From Amyloporia xantha (lineage: Eukaryota; Basidiomycota; Agaricomycetes; Polyporales; Adustoporiaceae), in the NCBI GenBank assembly GCA_036971615.1, contig JAYKKR010000019.1, positions 372,001 to 436,000 of the forward strand: 64,000 bases of DNA, given 5' to 3'. Every line of letters starts with the position of its first letter. The first letter of the stretch is position 1. Under the pieces are notes generated by a model, which saw only the letters and a list, made by a program, of their open reading frames with translations, did no database searches and was not told where the DNA came from. Positions 11,142-22,446 of the stretch are shown here, piece after piece. A program made the position numbers and the translations under genes.

Positions 11142-12858
11142 TTATGCTCGCAATCCATCCCGCCGTTTGTGAAAGGGGCCAGTTATGCGCAATCTGCGCG
11201 CAACGGCCCGCAGCCTTGCGGCCCAACCTTGCTCACGTTCTGGTAGAACGTGGGGGACCGCTATTTCCTCCGGACTCATGATGAGTTGATCCCACATGAG
11301 AGGAAATAGGTCAGTCAGGAATAAGTTGAGGTAGTGCACCTCGTCGCTCGGAATGTCATTGATGGCGAACAAAGCGAGGAAATTCACGCGCGAGGATGAT
11401 CGCCACTGCGGTGGCAAGTCCGGAACTTCGGAGTTGTCAATCAGGAATCCTATGCTCGTGAGTTCAGGGCAGCGCGCGAAGGGGATCAAAGCGCTGGCTG
11501 GTACTGCCTGGCTGTGTTCAAGATCGCCACCCACAGGTACCATCCAGAGCGTTGTGAGTCTGGGCCAGGTCACGGCCAAGACACGTAGATCTTCCTCAGA
11601 GAGCTCGAGAAAGGCAGCGTACACGACGATGTCAGTCAGCCATGGCATATCAACCAAGGGTTGCAACGTGGCCAGAGTCGTTCTTGGCTGCAGAGGTGGA
11701 AGGTTGAACTGGTCGCATTCCGCACCGTAAACGTACACCTGTCGGAGCGTGCTCGCAAACACAGAGTCCCTCAGGAATGCGAGATGGGCATAGAGGTGAT
11801 CAGTACCTGGATGCACGTCCGCCCACAGCACAAATTGGGAGATCTGCGTTGACTGTATTGTGTGCAGAAACGAGTGCGAGAACTCATCAAGAACGTCAGC
11901 ATGCATCTTGAAGACCTTCACATAATGGAAAACGTCCACTATGGTGAGGCTTTCGCAACACCTGCGCAGAGCAAGAGGGCCCGGCCTAAATTCAACCCGT
12001 CGGAGGCGGCACATATTTGCAAGAGCGGCCACACCCATAGCAGTGACGGGACATGTTGAGCGAAATTCAACGAGGTTTGCGTGACGGAGAAATGCAGACA
12101 GTTTCGCCATAAGCTTTGCGTGGAACGGTGATTCCCATTCGCCCGGAACAGGCCTGGAAGCGGAATGAGGGAGCCCTGGAGTCGTAATGTGCAGGATTTC
12201 ACATGGAGAGGGAAGGTTCATGGCTGCGCCGAGGACTCTAGAGATCAGTTTCGAATCCTCAGCCGATCCGATGAAGCGTATGTCGCGCAGGTTGCGGCTG
12301 CACAGAGCACTCTTCCACAGCATGCCTGATGGATCTACACTGCGTCCGCGTGCAGTAGACCAGTGAAATGACCGTATGTTAGGAAACAGACAAGCGGGAG
12401 TATGTTGCAGATTTCTGGATAGATACTCCAGAGCACCGGGTGTCACATCGAGGTTGTTGTCCCAGCTGAAGTGCTTGACAAGATGAGTATAGTGCTCTAG
12501 CCTCCGGAGGTTGAATCCGGGGGTCCAGTGCCCCCATTGGAAGTCCTGCCGCAAGTAAACAATAAGGAATTTGATGCGAATGAACGAATGCACTTACAAG
12601 GGACCTCCGACCATTGCGCCTCTCGACCTCGAGGAAGGTGTGCCTTGGAAGCAATCTTATGAAAGGCAATACACTGTTCATGTCTTCCCATAGGATGGAA
12701 ACTGCTTGGTGATGGAGATCTTTGCAAGTTAGAGCGAGGCTAGCAACTGAGCCCCTCCCCCGACCGCTATCGTAAAGACATCTCACGACGATCTCATATA
12801 TCTCGGAAATGTACAGGCAGTGGGGAGTCTCGCCCAGACGTTCTTGCTGAACTGGCAT
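11142..12858 (-). CDS. F-box protein 2 with leucine-rich-type C-terminus
   Basis: Exon 1 (12858-12598, 87 codons) holds the F-box: CLYISEIYEIVVRCLYD, then GSVASLALTCKDLHHQAVSILW. Exon 2 (12545-11142, 467 codons) reads HYTHLVKHFSWD, then Leu-rich repeats such as ARGRSVDPSGMLWK, LRRVEFRPG and LTSIGFLIDN. The 52-nt intron (GTAAGT...GCAG) joins in phase 0, for 554 residues. It is clearly a paralog of F-box genes 1 and 3 in domain order, intron position and the conserved lead-in to exon 2 (YT/YS-x-x-x-x-FSW). The role is inferred to be substrate recognition in an SCF ubiquitin ligase. The C-terminus is basic. Confidence 0.85.
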
Positions 12859-13117
12859 CTCGGGTAACTATGAGTGGATGCACGCGCCGTACTCGTGAGT
12901 GATGAAAGACAAGGAGGCAAGCCGACTAATACTCACAACCACACGCCGGCTGAATTTCTCTGGGAATTTTACCATTATTGTGAGAATTATGAACGACGCT
13001 GTTAAAACAAGGGCACGACGGTACTGCAGGCAAAAGTAGGATGAGCAAGTGAGCCGTGACACGAGGGGAAATGAGAGGTAGGAAGCTCGACATTTTATGC
13101 TATTCCCGATCTCCTTT

Positions 13118-13462
13118 TCAGGTCTTCGCGACCAAGGGCCACCAAGCCTGGAGCCGCAGAATCTGACATAAGAACGCGTGTGTCCAGCACAAAGGAAGAA
13201 TAAAGCGGGTCGATCCGCACCATTGCAAGAATCGGAGACGTGTTGTGATGCTGCCTGCCGTTATATTGCGAATTGTCGCCACAATCCCACCGCATAGATC
13301 CGAAAAATGGAAAATACAAGGACAGCGCTCAATTCGGCCTATCCCGCGGGCCTCCAGGCTTCGCAGAAGCTCGGTGAGATCATAGGGATCCAGGAAGAGG
13401 ACCTGCATTGTTTCCGGCGATCCTGCATTGGCCACATTGTGGTAAGAGTAAGAGTGTGCCAC
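13118..13462 (-). CDS. Possible small hypothetical protein
   Basis: A single frame of 114 codons has ATG near 13462. It starts with a polar region, then LFLDPYDLTELLRSLEARG, and ends in an aromatic hydrophobic stretch. No domain is recognised and no splice chain supports it, so it could be a chance frame in the promoter region of F-box gene 2. Confidence 0.2.
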   Translation of the reverse strand: MAHSYSYHNVANAGSPETMQVLFLDPYDLTELLRSLEARGIGRIERCPCIFHFSDLCGGIVATIRNITAGSITTRLRFLQWCGSTRFILPLCWTHAFLCQILRLQAWWPLVAKT

Positions 13463-14034
13463 TCAACGGAATGAGGCATCACATTGTTTTTATTATCAGA
13501 AACACCTCCTTGCAAACTGAGGACGAATATTCATGTGTCTCACGTACTGGGTATTCGCTGCAACATACCGACCTCAGGTGATGGCTTTGATAATTAGAGT
13601 CGTTTATAGGTTTATAGCCCACTGGGCAAAAATCGAAGCGGTAACGCCACACCTGACGGTCTTCAAGTCTGCTTCAACGATTTCGGAGCGCCCAAGAGAG
13701 CGCCCACAAGGAGGTACACGAGCGCTTCGATCAGTGACGCTTATCTTATCAGATTCTTTTTGCCAGCTCTTACAGGTAGACCAGTCGTGCAGAGCCCGAG
13801 AGCCGACGAAGCTGAGGCGAAAGTGCACACAGAAAACAACGCGACAGCAGCGGAGAATTATAGAATGGGCGTGGATGATACAAGCAGCTCCTAATCGTAC
13901 AGGGTGAACTGCAGAAGCGGACAGAGAGAAGAGCACAGTCGGATGATCCCTAGGGTATAGCTAGTCATTACATCAACCAGTCACAATCTCCAATTATCTA
14001 TAAACGCACCGGTAAAGGGCCTTCATAGCAGCGA
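13463..14034. other. Intergenic stretch
   Basis: No supported gene. It lies downstream of ISD11. Confidence 0.35.
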
Positions 14035-14380
14035 TCAATTATCACTCCTTTCCCTCTCCGCGCTCTGGTCTTCTACGACTAGCTGTCGACCGCCGTAAAG
14101 TTGGTTAACAATCGCGCTGCGCTTCATGACCTCGAGCTCCTTGGCCTTCTCATTGTAGAATGTCTTCAGCTTTGAGGGATCCGTCTCTTCCTATGCTCGG
14201 AAATGGTATGAGCTATGTAGATTCTGGTCTTATACAAGGACGTACCTGGATCTCCCGGAAGGTGCTCTCCGTCCGACGTACGAAGTACTGCCTGAAGTTG
14301 TATGAGCTGAACGCTCTTGAAGTGCGGAGCATATTGGAATAAAGCTCCTGGATGGCTTGTTTCGTCGGTGCAGCGGCCAT
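14035..14380 (-). CDS. ISD11: LYR-family mitochondrial Fe-S assembly factor ISD11
   Basis: Exon 1 is 14380-14246 (45 codons) and exon 2 is 14190-14035, joined in phase 0 across a GTACGT...TAG intron, for 96 residues. The N-terminus has the LYR-type helix (AIQELYSNMLR) followed by the family's hallmark YNFRQYFVRRTESTFRE. The second exon has LEVMKRSAIVNQLYGGRQLVVED, matching the C-terminal half of Isd11. Isd11 (LYRM4) binds and stabilises the cysteine desulfurase Nfs1 in the mitochondrial matrix and is needed for Fe-S cluster synthesis. The LYR tripeptide reads LYS here; yeast Isd11 also departs from LYR at this spot, so this is not a sign of damage. Length is near that of yeast Isd11. Confidence 0.93.
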
Positions 14381-15514
14381 GGTTGAAGACGATAGGAGCA
14401 GAAATGGAGGACGATCCAGCCGGCAGGCGTGCTTACAAGTCGGCGGCCCTTGTCACAGTGTGACTAGTCACCTCGGTTCAATGAATTCTTTTGCACAAGA
14501 TTCCCGACCAATACGAGCAGCTATGTTTGCAACGAAACAACATCTTCTGGTGTTCTGTCCAAATACCTTACCTCTGACTGGGCACTTGTTCGATTGTCTT
14601 GTGTGAGAGGAATGTGGTATATACATCTTGGCCAGATTCGATGTCTATCGCCGCTCGGACCGAACTGGAAGATGGGGTCTTCTCCTGCTCATTGCGAGCT
14701 TGAAGATTCTTGGAAAGAGCAAGAGCTTGGGAGATGTCTTTGCTCTGCGAATCCTACCTTTTTTATATCGAAGCTACTCTGCTTGTGAATATGGTCTGAA
14801 ACCCGATATTAGAAGCGACGAAGACCAACTCTTATCCTGACTGGTGTTTCCTTCAAAGCACAGCGGATATTCATGCGGCGGCACTCGTGCTTGCCTTTCT
14901 CAAGAGAAGTCCTAGGAGGAGCTCATGGATCTAACTGGATCACACGCGGCAGGCACTAGTCTAGGTACACTTTAGAGCCACTCCTCGCCACCCAAGACGA
15001 TCGAACTCGAGGACGGTGAATTTTGAGGTCTGGTTATCTCTAGAGATCTAGCCCGCGACACAATGCTCTCGTTTAGTAAGCATATCTTGGGGATACTTTC
15101 AATCTTGTGTTTGATGGGTTCGAGGTAACATGTCATCCATCACTTAGTGTCTCCTGATGAGTGGCGATTGCCTCACGTTCTGTGCGTGTTCTTGACTAAT
15201 ATGATTTTTTTTTCATACGCGATGCCTAGAGCCATTCGAGAAGATGTCAGATCATTTTATTGGTTTGATTTGCACCGCTCAACCCGTATCCGATGATCCC
15301 ATGTCCCATTGTTGCTCATATATGGAGCTTGGCAGGTTTAGTTGCCCATTGTTACGCCACTCATTCAAGCGCTTGTCAGTTCGACAACGAGATCTATGTT
15401 TATGACGCAGCCAATGCTTTGACCATTTTTCCTCCATCCATATAGACGAGCTGTGAACATGCATTCTTTCACGCCTGCTCTTTCTAGGCCTGCTCATGCA
15501 TTGTTTCTCATATC
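14381..15514. other. Intergenic stretch
   Basis: Over 1.1 kb without a recognisable gene. Short frames are present but show no domain or clean splice chain. It contains the upstream regions of ISD11 (minus) and the kinase (plus). Confidence 0.4.
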
Positions 15515-17387
15515 ATGCTCCGCGATTTCATCAGACGTATGCTCGTTACTCTGAAAAAGCAGCTGCTGCCTTCACATGAAATTGCGCAGCCTGAGACACG
15601 TAAGTCTACACAGGTTTTTGGAATACTCGTACTTGTGCTCATGCTCATGCTGCTGTAATTGCCAGCACACGACCAAACGGCCATAGCTGGTGTTGGTTAC
15701 CTAGATAGGCCGCATTCGCGATCAGATCATATACCGTTCCCAAGTTGTATTCGATGTAGATTTTTAGGTAGATTGTATGACGCTGGATGCAGGTACGTCG
15801 GTTGTTATATCCGGTTAGTGTCTGTATATCACGCCTACTAGGACTTTCGCAATTCGACAACAACAACAGACGCAGCCACGACTACGACCACTTATCAAGT
15901 TAGGGACTGTTCCCGTATCAAACCAAACTGAAACAGCTCAAAATGGCCGGTGGACTGTACCTTGTTCGCGACATTTGCAGACCACTGTTAAGGCACAGAA
16001 ACAGTTTTTCAACAGGGGTTTCTTGGGTAACGGCTCATTCGGCACTGTGTACTTAGTTTTAGTCATTGCGAGAAAAGAACAGGCGGCCTTGAAGGTCGTT
16101 CGATACACAAAGGGCCTATCGCAGGCCGAATGTCATGGGCTTATCAACGAGCTAAAGGTTCTACAAACGCTTGCGGAGAACCCTGGGCCATTTCTTCTCA
16201 GACCTTATCTTGGGCACGATCATTGGGCATGGTACTCCGAAACGGGTTGCATTCACATACTAACGGTATACATTGTTGCCCTCTTTCATTATTGCGTAAC
16301 GTTGACTGCCTCACTAGGATGTTTGTGCAGGAGGCGATCTGTTCCAATACATAGGGCATCTAAGCGTGGAAGAGATTTGGGCCGTCACGGCAGAACTGGT
16401 GAGTATCGAATATTGGACACAGTTGTAATTTATTTAGTCAAATGACACTCCATTATTTGCTCTCCAGGTCTTGGGCCTTGAATGGCTCCACGGTAGAGGA
16501 TACGTACATCACGACCTGAAACCGGAAAATGTTCTTGTCGATGCAGAGGGGCACTGTGCGATCTCCGACTTTGGCGCCTGTAGAGCCCTTAACGACCAGG
16601 GAAAATTAATTCGCACTCAGAATGACTTTGTGACCTTCACAAAAGACTACGCCGCACCGGAGCTGCTCAGGGCAATAACAGAAGATCAAGTGTACGACGA
16701 ATCTGTTGATTTCTGGTCTTTGGGCATAATTGCAAGTGAATTGCTCATCGGAAATGTGCGAACATAACCTTCATAACCTGTCTCCCTATAATAATGACGC
16801 TCAATGCAGATATCCTTTGATGTTGAGCTTCCTTACGGTATCGGCCCTGGTCTCGCTCGATTATATCACCAAGTGGGTTTCCAAGACCACGTTGAGAAAA
16901 TCCTGGATCGAATAATGAATTCGGACCGTCGTGTGGCTGATCTACACAACTTTGTCGAGGGCGTGAGTGTTAGTTACCTGACGCAAACAGCTAATCTAAC
17001 ACACGTACGCAGCTACTCAAGCGTAGAATGAAGATTGACCGAATCAAAGAACATCAGGGTTTCCGACTCAGGTAAGCTTGTACAGATGTTAAAGGGAAAA
17101 GGTATATTGTTACTAACCCTGCTTATAGGGGTGTATTGTGGGCTGAGGTCCCACTTCGGAGGCGTGCTGGTATGTCAATCCATATGCGCCCACAAAATGT
17201 ACGACTCTAAACCCCAATGTTTAAAGCAATCAGACACATTATACCAGCTGAAGTGGACACTGACTTTCACGCACCTCGAGAACACTATCCTTCATATGAC
17301 ACAAATTTTATCGACGAATTGACGGAGCAAGGGTATGAGCTATGCGTAGACGACGCTTTTGATGCGGTAGCGATCGATTCGGAGTAA
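15515..17387 (+). CDS. Serine/threonine protein kinase, AGC-like
   Basis: Nine exons join cleanly: 15515-15599, 15666-15792, 15842-16265, 16318-16398, 16468-16755, 16810-16962, 17013-17071, 17129-17169 and 17227-17387, giving 472 residues. A Gln/Pro-rich N-terminal region precedes the kinase domain. Visible motifs are the glycine loop GNGSFG (about 133-138), the ATP-binding lysine in AALKVV (Lys155), the catalytic loop HHDLKPEN (253-260), DFGA (273-276) and APE (302-304). The region ISFDVELPYGIGPGL and the tail (RRMKIDRIKEHQGFR, later FIDELTEQGYEL) resemble the C-terminal part of AGC kinases. The Arg of the usual HRD motif is His. The catalytic Asp and Lys remain, so activity is plausible. 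Substrate unknown. A rearranged relic of this gene lies at 37.5-38.3 kb. Confidence 0.87.
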
Positions 17388-18677
17388 GCTGCAACTGCGA
17401 TGCTTTTATGGGGCCGTAGCGTGCTTGCAGAAATCTGTGAGTGCTTGATTCTCTCATTATTATCGCTATTCAAGGCGGTATGGTAGTATATTTTTACCAC
17501 AACATGTAGCCCTAGATTTCGTAAAGCGATAGACAAACACCTAATACTTTGTAAGTAAATGACTAGCTTATCGTAACTTGGCTCCCTTATTACCATGATG
17601 TAACACCGATCACATCTGTGCTGGCGGGGTTTTTGCATTCATATTACATCCATTGAAACGTTTTCATTTACATAAGACGACCCTTGCTACTCATATTCCG
17701 GTTAAACCTAGGAGCGATGCATTCGGGCTTAGTATAGTGTATGGGCAGCCTCCAGCCACTTCACTCTGTTCATCGCGCATAGAAACTAAGCTGTAGCTAC
17801 CGCCAAACTAATCCGCGGATAGTTCTCACTTGTTACTTCCATCTACATTGCTCGACCGTCCAGTGCTATCAAAGTGAGTGTCTGCCTTCCACTTAGATCA
17901 ATCGTAACTGACATCTTCGCAGTGCAGTGTGCGACAAATACCACCATTGCCCCTTCCATATGGCATAGTTCTTCACTCGTCGATAACATGTTTCAAGTCA
18001 CCCTTCAGAATGTATGTGCGTACAGCCGCGGAAAGGCTTCGATTACGAAATTGTATCTTCATGATGAAATTCCTGCTTCTTCGGTAGTCGTATCAAGATG
18101 TTCAAAGTATCCTATCAGGCTCGCAATTTCCGGGGAAGAGAAAGCGAGCCTAGATGCGTACGTCGGTAAGGAGCATCTTGGGGCGCTTTCATCTACTCCA
18201 TTCTAAGAAGCAATCTCTATCTCAGCACGCTGCCACATGATATCTCTTATCCGAAGTTCTCGGTCCGCACGAACCATCCAAGATCACCCACTGCTGGATC
18301 TCCGAATGTTGTCGGAACTTTGTATGAGGGATCTCATGCATAGCACATTAGAGACCTGACTCTGGAGTATCCGCGGATCAAGTTGCCTCATCGTGCTTCA
18401 TTAAGCGCAGGGAAATCTCTCACTGATAGGAACCCAACCTAAGCTGGCCTCAGTGCTATAGGTAAGTAGACACTTACAAGAAATATATCAATGAATAATG
18501 ACTCTTAAGTTCTTTGTGGTACAAGGGTTCGAATATTAGCTCCTACATTGTGTTCGTGCAGAGATCTACGAAGAGGCTAACACACAGCGATGCAGTACTA
18601 CAAACTTACAGGACTATTAGTTTTACAAATGCGGCACGGTCACAACCCGGGAGATGCCAGGAAACGTGAGGGCTAAT
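17388..18677. other. Intergenic stretch
   Basis: About 1.3 kb between the kinase and F-box gene 3. A plus-strand frame at about 17920-18206 follows an intron-like GTGAGT...GCAG segment but has no recognisable content. Confidence 0.35.
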
Positions 18678-21388
18678 TCAACTCGGCTCTGAATTTCCGG
18701 TGGTCTCTTCTAGAAGGCGTTCTGTCTTGATGAAGTGGTCCGTCACAAAATCTCCAACTAGCGACCAGCCATGATCCCACCTCGACTCTTTGGGGTGAAC
18801 GGTGAAGTCCCTCAGACGATGATTGACATAGCGTAGCTTGGGGAATAAGTGTATCAAAAGCGCAGAGACCGAGGTGCCATTGCTCGCTGTGTCGTCTATG
18901 GGCGAGTTGACGAGCCAAAGTGCCTCAACCCTCGATTGGGACTGCCAATAAACAGGAACATAGGGTAGCTGGTCTTCTCGAGCATCCACGGACAATCCGA
19001 CGCTCTCGAGCTCGGTACAGTGATATGCGAGATAAAACAGTGCTCCCAGTGGGACATCTGTGCCGAACACAGAACCAGGAACGAGGTGCAGACTCTTCAA
19101 GCGCGGGAGCGAGCGGGCGAGCGTCTTGATAGCGTCGAGGTCCAGGGAAAGATAGCCGCCATCAATACGGAGGATGGTGAGGTGGCTCAAGCTGAGCAAC
19201 GGTCTCAGGGTATCGATGGTGACGGTGGAAGAGGACCTAGTCTCCTTCGCCTCAGGCTCTCGCATCTGCACGACAAGTTGGCAAAGGGCTGGATGTAGCC
19301 GACGTAGAACCTCGAAGTGAAGAAAGAGCACAATTTCGGGTGGCTGGTGCTTCAGTTTGAGTACGAGCTCCGTGAAACGCGGGGATTTGATGCTGTGCAA
19401 AAGATCCATCGTGTCCTCGTCGAAATTGTGGACGTTGATATTGAGGGACTCCAGCTCCTGAAAGCCAGGGCCAGTGAACTTGAGACTCATTACCTGCAAA
19501 CGCAGGGCCTTGAAAATACGCAGAGAGCCAGAGTCGATACGAGACGTATTGACAGATACGTCCAGGCGCAATGATCGGGGGTCAGAGCATACTTGCTTAA
19601 CCCCGGCGAGGAACTGCTCGACGTCGTGGATCGAGTTCGTACTAACAATATTGAGACGCACGTGCGAGATGAGTGGTCCCACGAGTGTTTTCGGATGTGG
19701 GATGTGATCTATCCAGTCTCCTTGAAGTGTAATTGAGCGGACCTGCGGGAATAAGCAAAACGTGTTTGGAACGCATATGAAGAAGTACTGCAATGTGGCG
19801 TAGTCAAAATCGCCCTTGTCCTCCCAGTGGAATCGCCGAACGTGTGTCGAGTAGTAATTGAATCGAGTTAAGTCGAAGGAGAGAACAGGGTTCAAACTCT
19901 GAGCACGCGCGGATGAGGAGGCCAAGCGGGCGGCGCAAGGAGATTCGAGCGAATGGGAAAAACTACCGCGGTGCCTGCTCAAGCCTCTACCGATCTCAGT
20001 ATCCAAGGTGCGACAGCTTGGTTTGGCCCGCATTCAGGCCGCCGCCCGTGCGATCTGGCTAGCGTCGCCCCGTTATGCAAAAGTGGAACGAATCGATCCT
20101 TCGCTACCCTCGAAGAAGTTTGCCATGCTTGTCGCGGCGCTGCCGCGACGCCACGCAAGCCTCCTCTTCCAGCTACGAACCGGTCACGTACCCCTTCAAC
20201 AGCACCTCCACCGCCTTCGGAAGACTGACAGCAGCCGATGCCCGACTTGCCTCCAACAGCCCGAATCCGTTCGTCACTATCTCCTCGAATGCCCGACTTA
20301 CCACACGCAGCGCACGGCGCTTGAACGAGAGATTGGGAGGGCTGCGCACTCAATCCGCACTCTACTCTCCAACCCCAAAGCCACCCGACCCCTTTTCAAA
20401 TTTATTCATGCAACTGGACGTTTTGCCTCTACGTTCGGAACTTCATTGGAGATTCCAGACGCGGGAGCGGCAGACCCCGAACCTAAGGCGACTCACACGA
20501 AACGACAAAGTCGCCGCTGCGCGGCGACCGGCGGTGGCCCTACCCCCCGCCACTGACAGCGGTAACCCACATCTATACCTTACGACTTCTCCCTTTATTA
20601 AATGATGTACCACGACGCATGAGCGCGTAGTCGCCTACCCAGGGGTGGGGGGAGTTTCGACGGCCAGTGGAGGACCACTGGCCGGCTTCCCACTAGCTAA
20701 GAACCAACGGTCAGGAGCTGCCAGGCACTCCAAGCAGTGGGTTTAGAACCCTGCCTCTTGCCTTCGATGGCCAGGGTCGGCCGCTACGAGTCCGCCGCTC
20801 ATGCGCCGTTACTATACAATACTAACTTTTGTATTCATGTTTATTCACTTTATTTCTCAATCCTCATTTACAGCGCCACACTCGTCTCCCGGGCATTTTG
20901 AAGGGGCAACCCGACATGTGCCTAATGTTTTTTGCTCCGACTATATTACATACACCCGTAGCTATCACCGTACATACTGTCTACATAGGGCGCTGCCCTC
21001 GCGGACAATAAATGGAGACAAAAAAAAAAAAAAAAAAAAAAAAAACTCTGAGCAACATCTATACATCAGGAAGACGCCTAATTTCAAGAACGCTCAGAGC
21101 ACTTACGAACACTTTAGTCTTTTCGTCTCGATGAATCTCGCTCCAACTGTCCTGAGGGAGAGTTCGGAAGAATGGAACGAGGCTATCCATGCACCGCCAC
21201 AATACGGAGAGCGCTATGGCGTGGACAGACCGACAAGTGATAGCAAGACTTGCCACGGAACCTGCGCCACGACCGCTCGCATGAAGTTGCTCGACAATAA
21301 CTTCAAAGATCTCTGGTATGTCTAGCAGCCGAGAGCATGCAGATAGACTGTGTAGCTGGAGGCCCATGTCAGAGTTGACGGAGGACAT
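18678..21388 (-). CDS. F-box protein 3, intron occupied by a LINE
   Basis: Exon 1 (21388-21107, 94 codons) carries the F-box: SRLLDIPEIFEVIVEQLH, then GSVASLAITCRSVHAIALSVLW. Exon 2 (19898-18678, 406 codons plus stop) begins SLNPVLSFDLTRFNYYSTHVRRFHW and continues with Leu-rich repeats (VRSITLQGDW, LSLDLDAIKTLAR, LESVGLSVD). The two exons join in phase 0 exactly as in the paralogs if the acceptor is the CTCAG at 19903-19899. The intron is 1208 nt because a 5'-truncated LINE sits in it. Without the element it would be about 58 nt. Both exons are open, giving 500 residues. Whether the long intron is spliced is unknown. An in-frame ATG also exists at 21454. Confidence 0.75.
19894..19905 (+). repeat. 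LINE target-site duplication, left copy
   Basis: AAACTCTGAGCA here is repeated at 21043-21054 after the poly(A) run. In the host gene (minus strand) it contains the splice acceptor CTCAG and the first five bases of exon 2. Confidence 0.88.
19906..21042 (+). mobile_element. 5'-truncated non-LTR retrotransposon (LINE) with poly(A) tail
   Basis: The element runs opposite to the host gene. It is open from its truncated 5' end to TGA at about 20556. That frame includes LARIQAAARAIWLASPRYAK and a Cys/His knuckle region beginning CPTCLQQPESVRHYLLECP. This is typical of the C-terminal end of fungal LINE reverse-transcriptase proteins of the Tad/LINE-1 type, after the reverse transcriptase and RNase H regions, which are missing here. 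A 3' untranslated region of about 460 bp follows and ends in a run of about 26 A (21020-21045). The 12-bp direct repeat AAACTCTGAGCA (19894-19905 and 21043-21054) is the target-site duplication. Confidence 0.9.
20661..20684 (+). other. Perfect stem-loop in the LINE 3' untranslated region
   Basis: Ten base pairs (CGGCCAGTGG with its complement) close an AGGA loop. Such 3' hairpins can be bound by the element's reverse transcriptase; that role is inferred. Confidence 0.7.
21043..21054 (+). repeat. LINE target-site duplication, right copy
   Basis: Second copy of AAACTCTGAGCA, directly after the poly(A) tail. Its first bases overlap the A run, so the left edge is ambiguous by a few bases. Confidence 0.88.
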
Positions 21389-21454
21389 ATGCACCGTGGA
21401 CAGGAGAACTGGATGGCGAACGACAGGGTTGAAGAAAGAAATATCGTAGAGCAA

Positions 21455-22446
21455 GACAATGGTGAGAAGCAGTGAGTCGCTTTATAAGTAGGTGGAGCTC
21501 GCGCTTTGGCTGTGGCCTTTCTTTGTTGTTTATGGTGAAGGCCAAAGAAATGTCCCCGCGCGGCGCTGAGCCAAGGAGTATGAAGCAGGCAAAAGCGGTT
21601 CTAACGATAACAGCGACCATGACACAGACTGCATAGAAAAACACGAAGTGAATGCTAGGGTCAATGAGTTTGACACTGATTCATAAGGTCATCATGATAC
21701 CGCACAGCCTGAATACACACAAGAGTGACATGGAAAGCCAGAGCATTCTTCAGCTTAATTTAGTGACTGAGATGGTGCGCAGTAAACGTTTCCCTGCGAG
21801 TTCAAGTGCTTCAGCAGGTAGATGCACTGCTGCTGTGCCCAAGTGGCAAGAACATAAAGACTGCTAGCTAGTATAACACGGTCCGACCGTAGCGCTTTGA
21901 TTTTGACGCTTGTCACGTGCGCATGCTGTGTACGCGTTATTTGTACTCTTGCCTGGAAAGGCAAGGCACTCCTGTCGAATTGCTCCATCACATCGACATA
22001 CAAGGCTATCTGCATAAAGTGCTTCGCGACGCACCTGCCAGTACATAGCGGCTAGCGCAGCCGCTTTCGTGAGAACACATACCAGTCACCTGGGCAGCCT
22101 CAGATGACAACTCGCCAAAGTCCTCTATCCAGTTTCTGAGGCTCGAAGTCAGCGCAGTCTCATTCGAACAGTCTCGAGCCTCGGATTGAGTTAACAAAGA
22201 CCGAGTTATGCCGAGTCCCTCACAAGATCCACGCTCCCACGGAAAGCTGTCCGTTCAGCAGACGCTGGCATGGAACAGTGGTCTTCTTGGTGTTTTATCA
22301 GAGCCAGGTCATGAGCCCGAATCGAATGTCATATCATTACATACCTACCCGAGATTTATCCAAGCGTTTGTCACTGATATAAAGCTGACATGGGACTGCA
22401 ATAGCCACCCTGAATCTCACGCGAAATTTCAATCATCCTCCCCAAA
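21455..22446. other. Intergenic stretch
   Basis: About 1 kb with no recognised gene. It holds the upstream regions of F-box gene 3 (minus) and the first ICMT gene (plus), including a TATAAAG sequence near 22378 that may be the ICMT TATA element. Confidence 0.4.

Noticed and set aside
18460..18540. A GGTTCGAAT sequence suggesting a tRNA T-loop.
   Set aside because: No matching acceptor, D-arm or anticodon stem could be folded around it.
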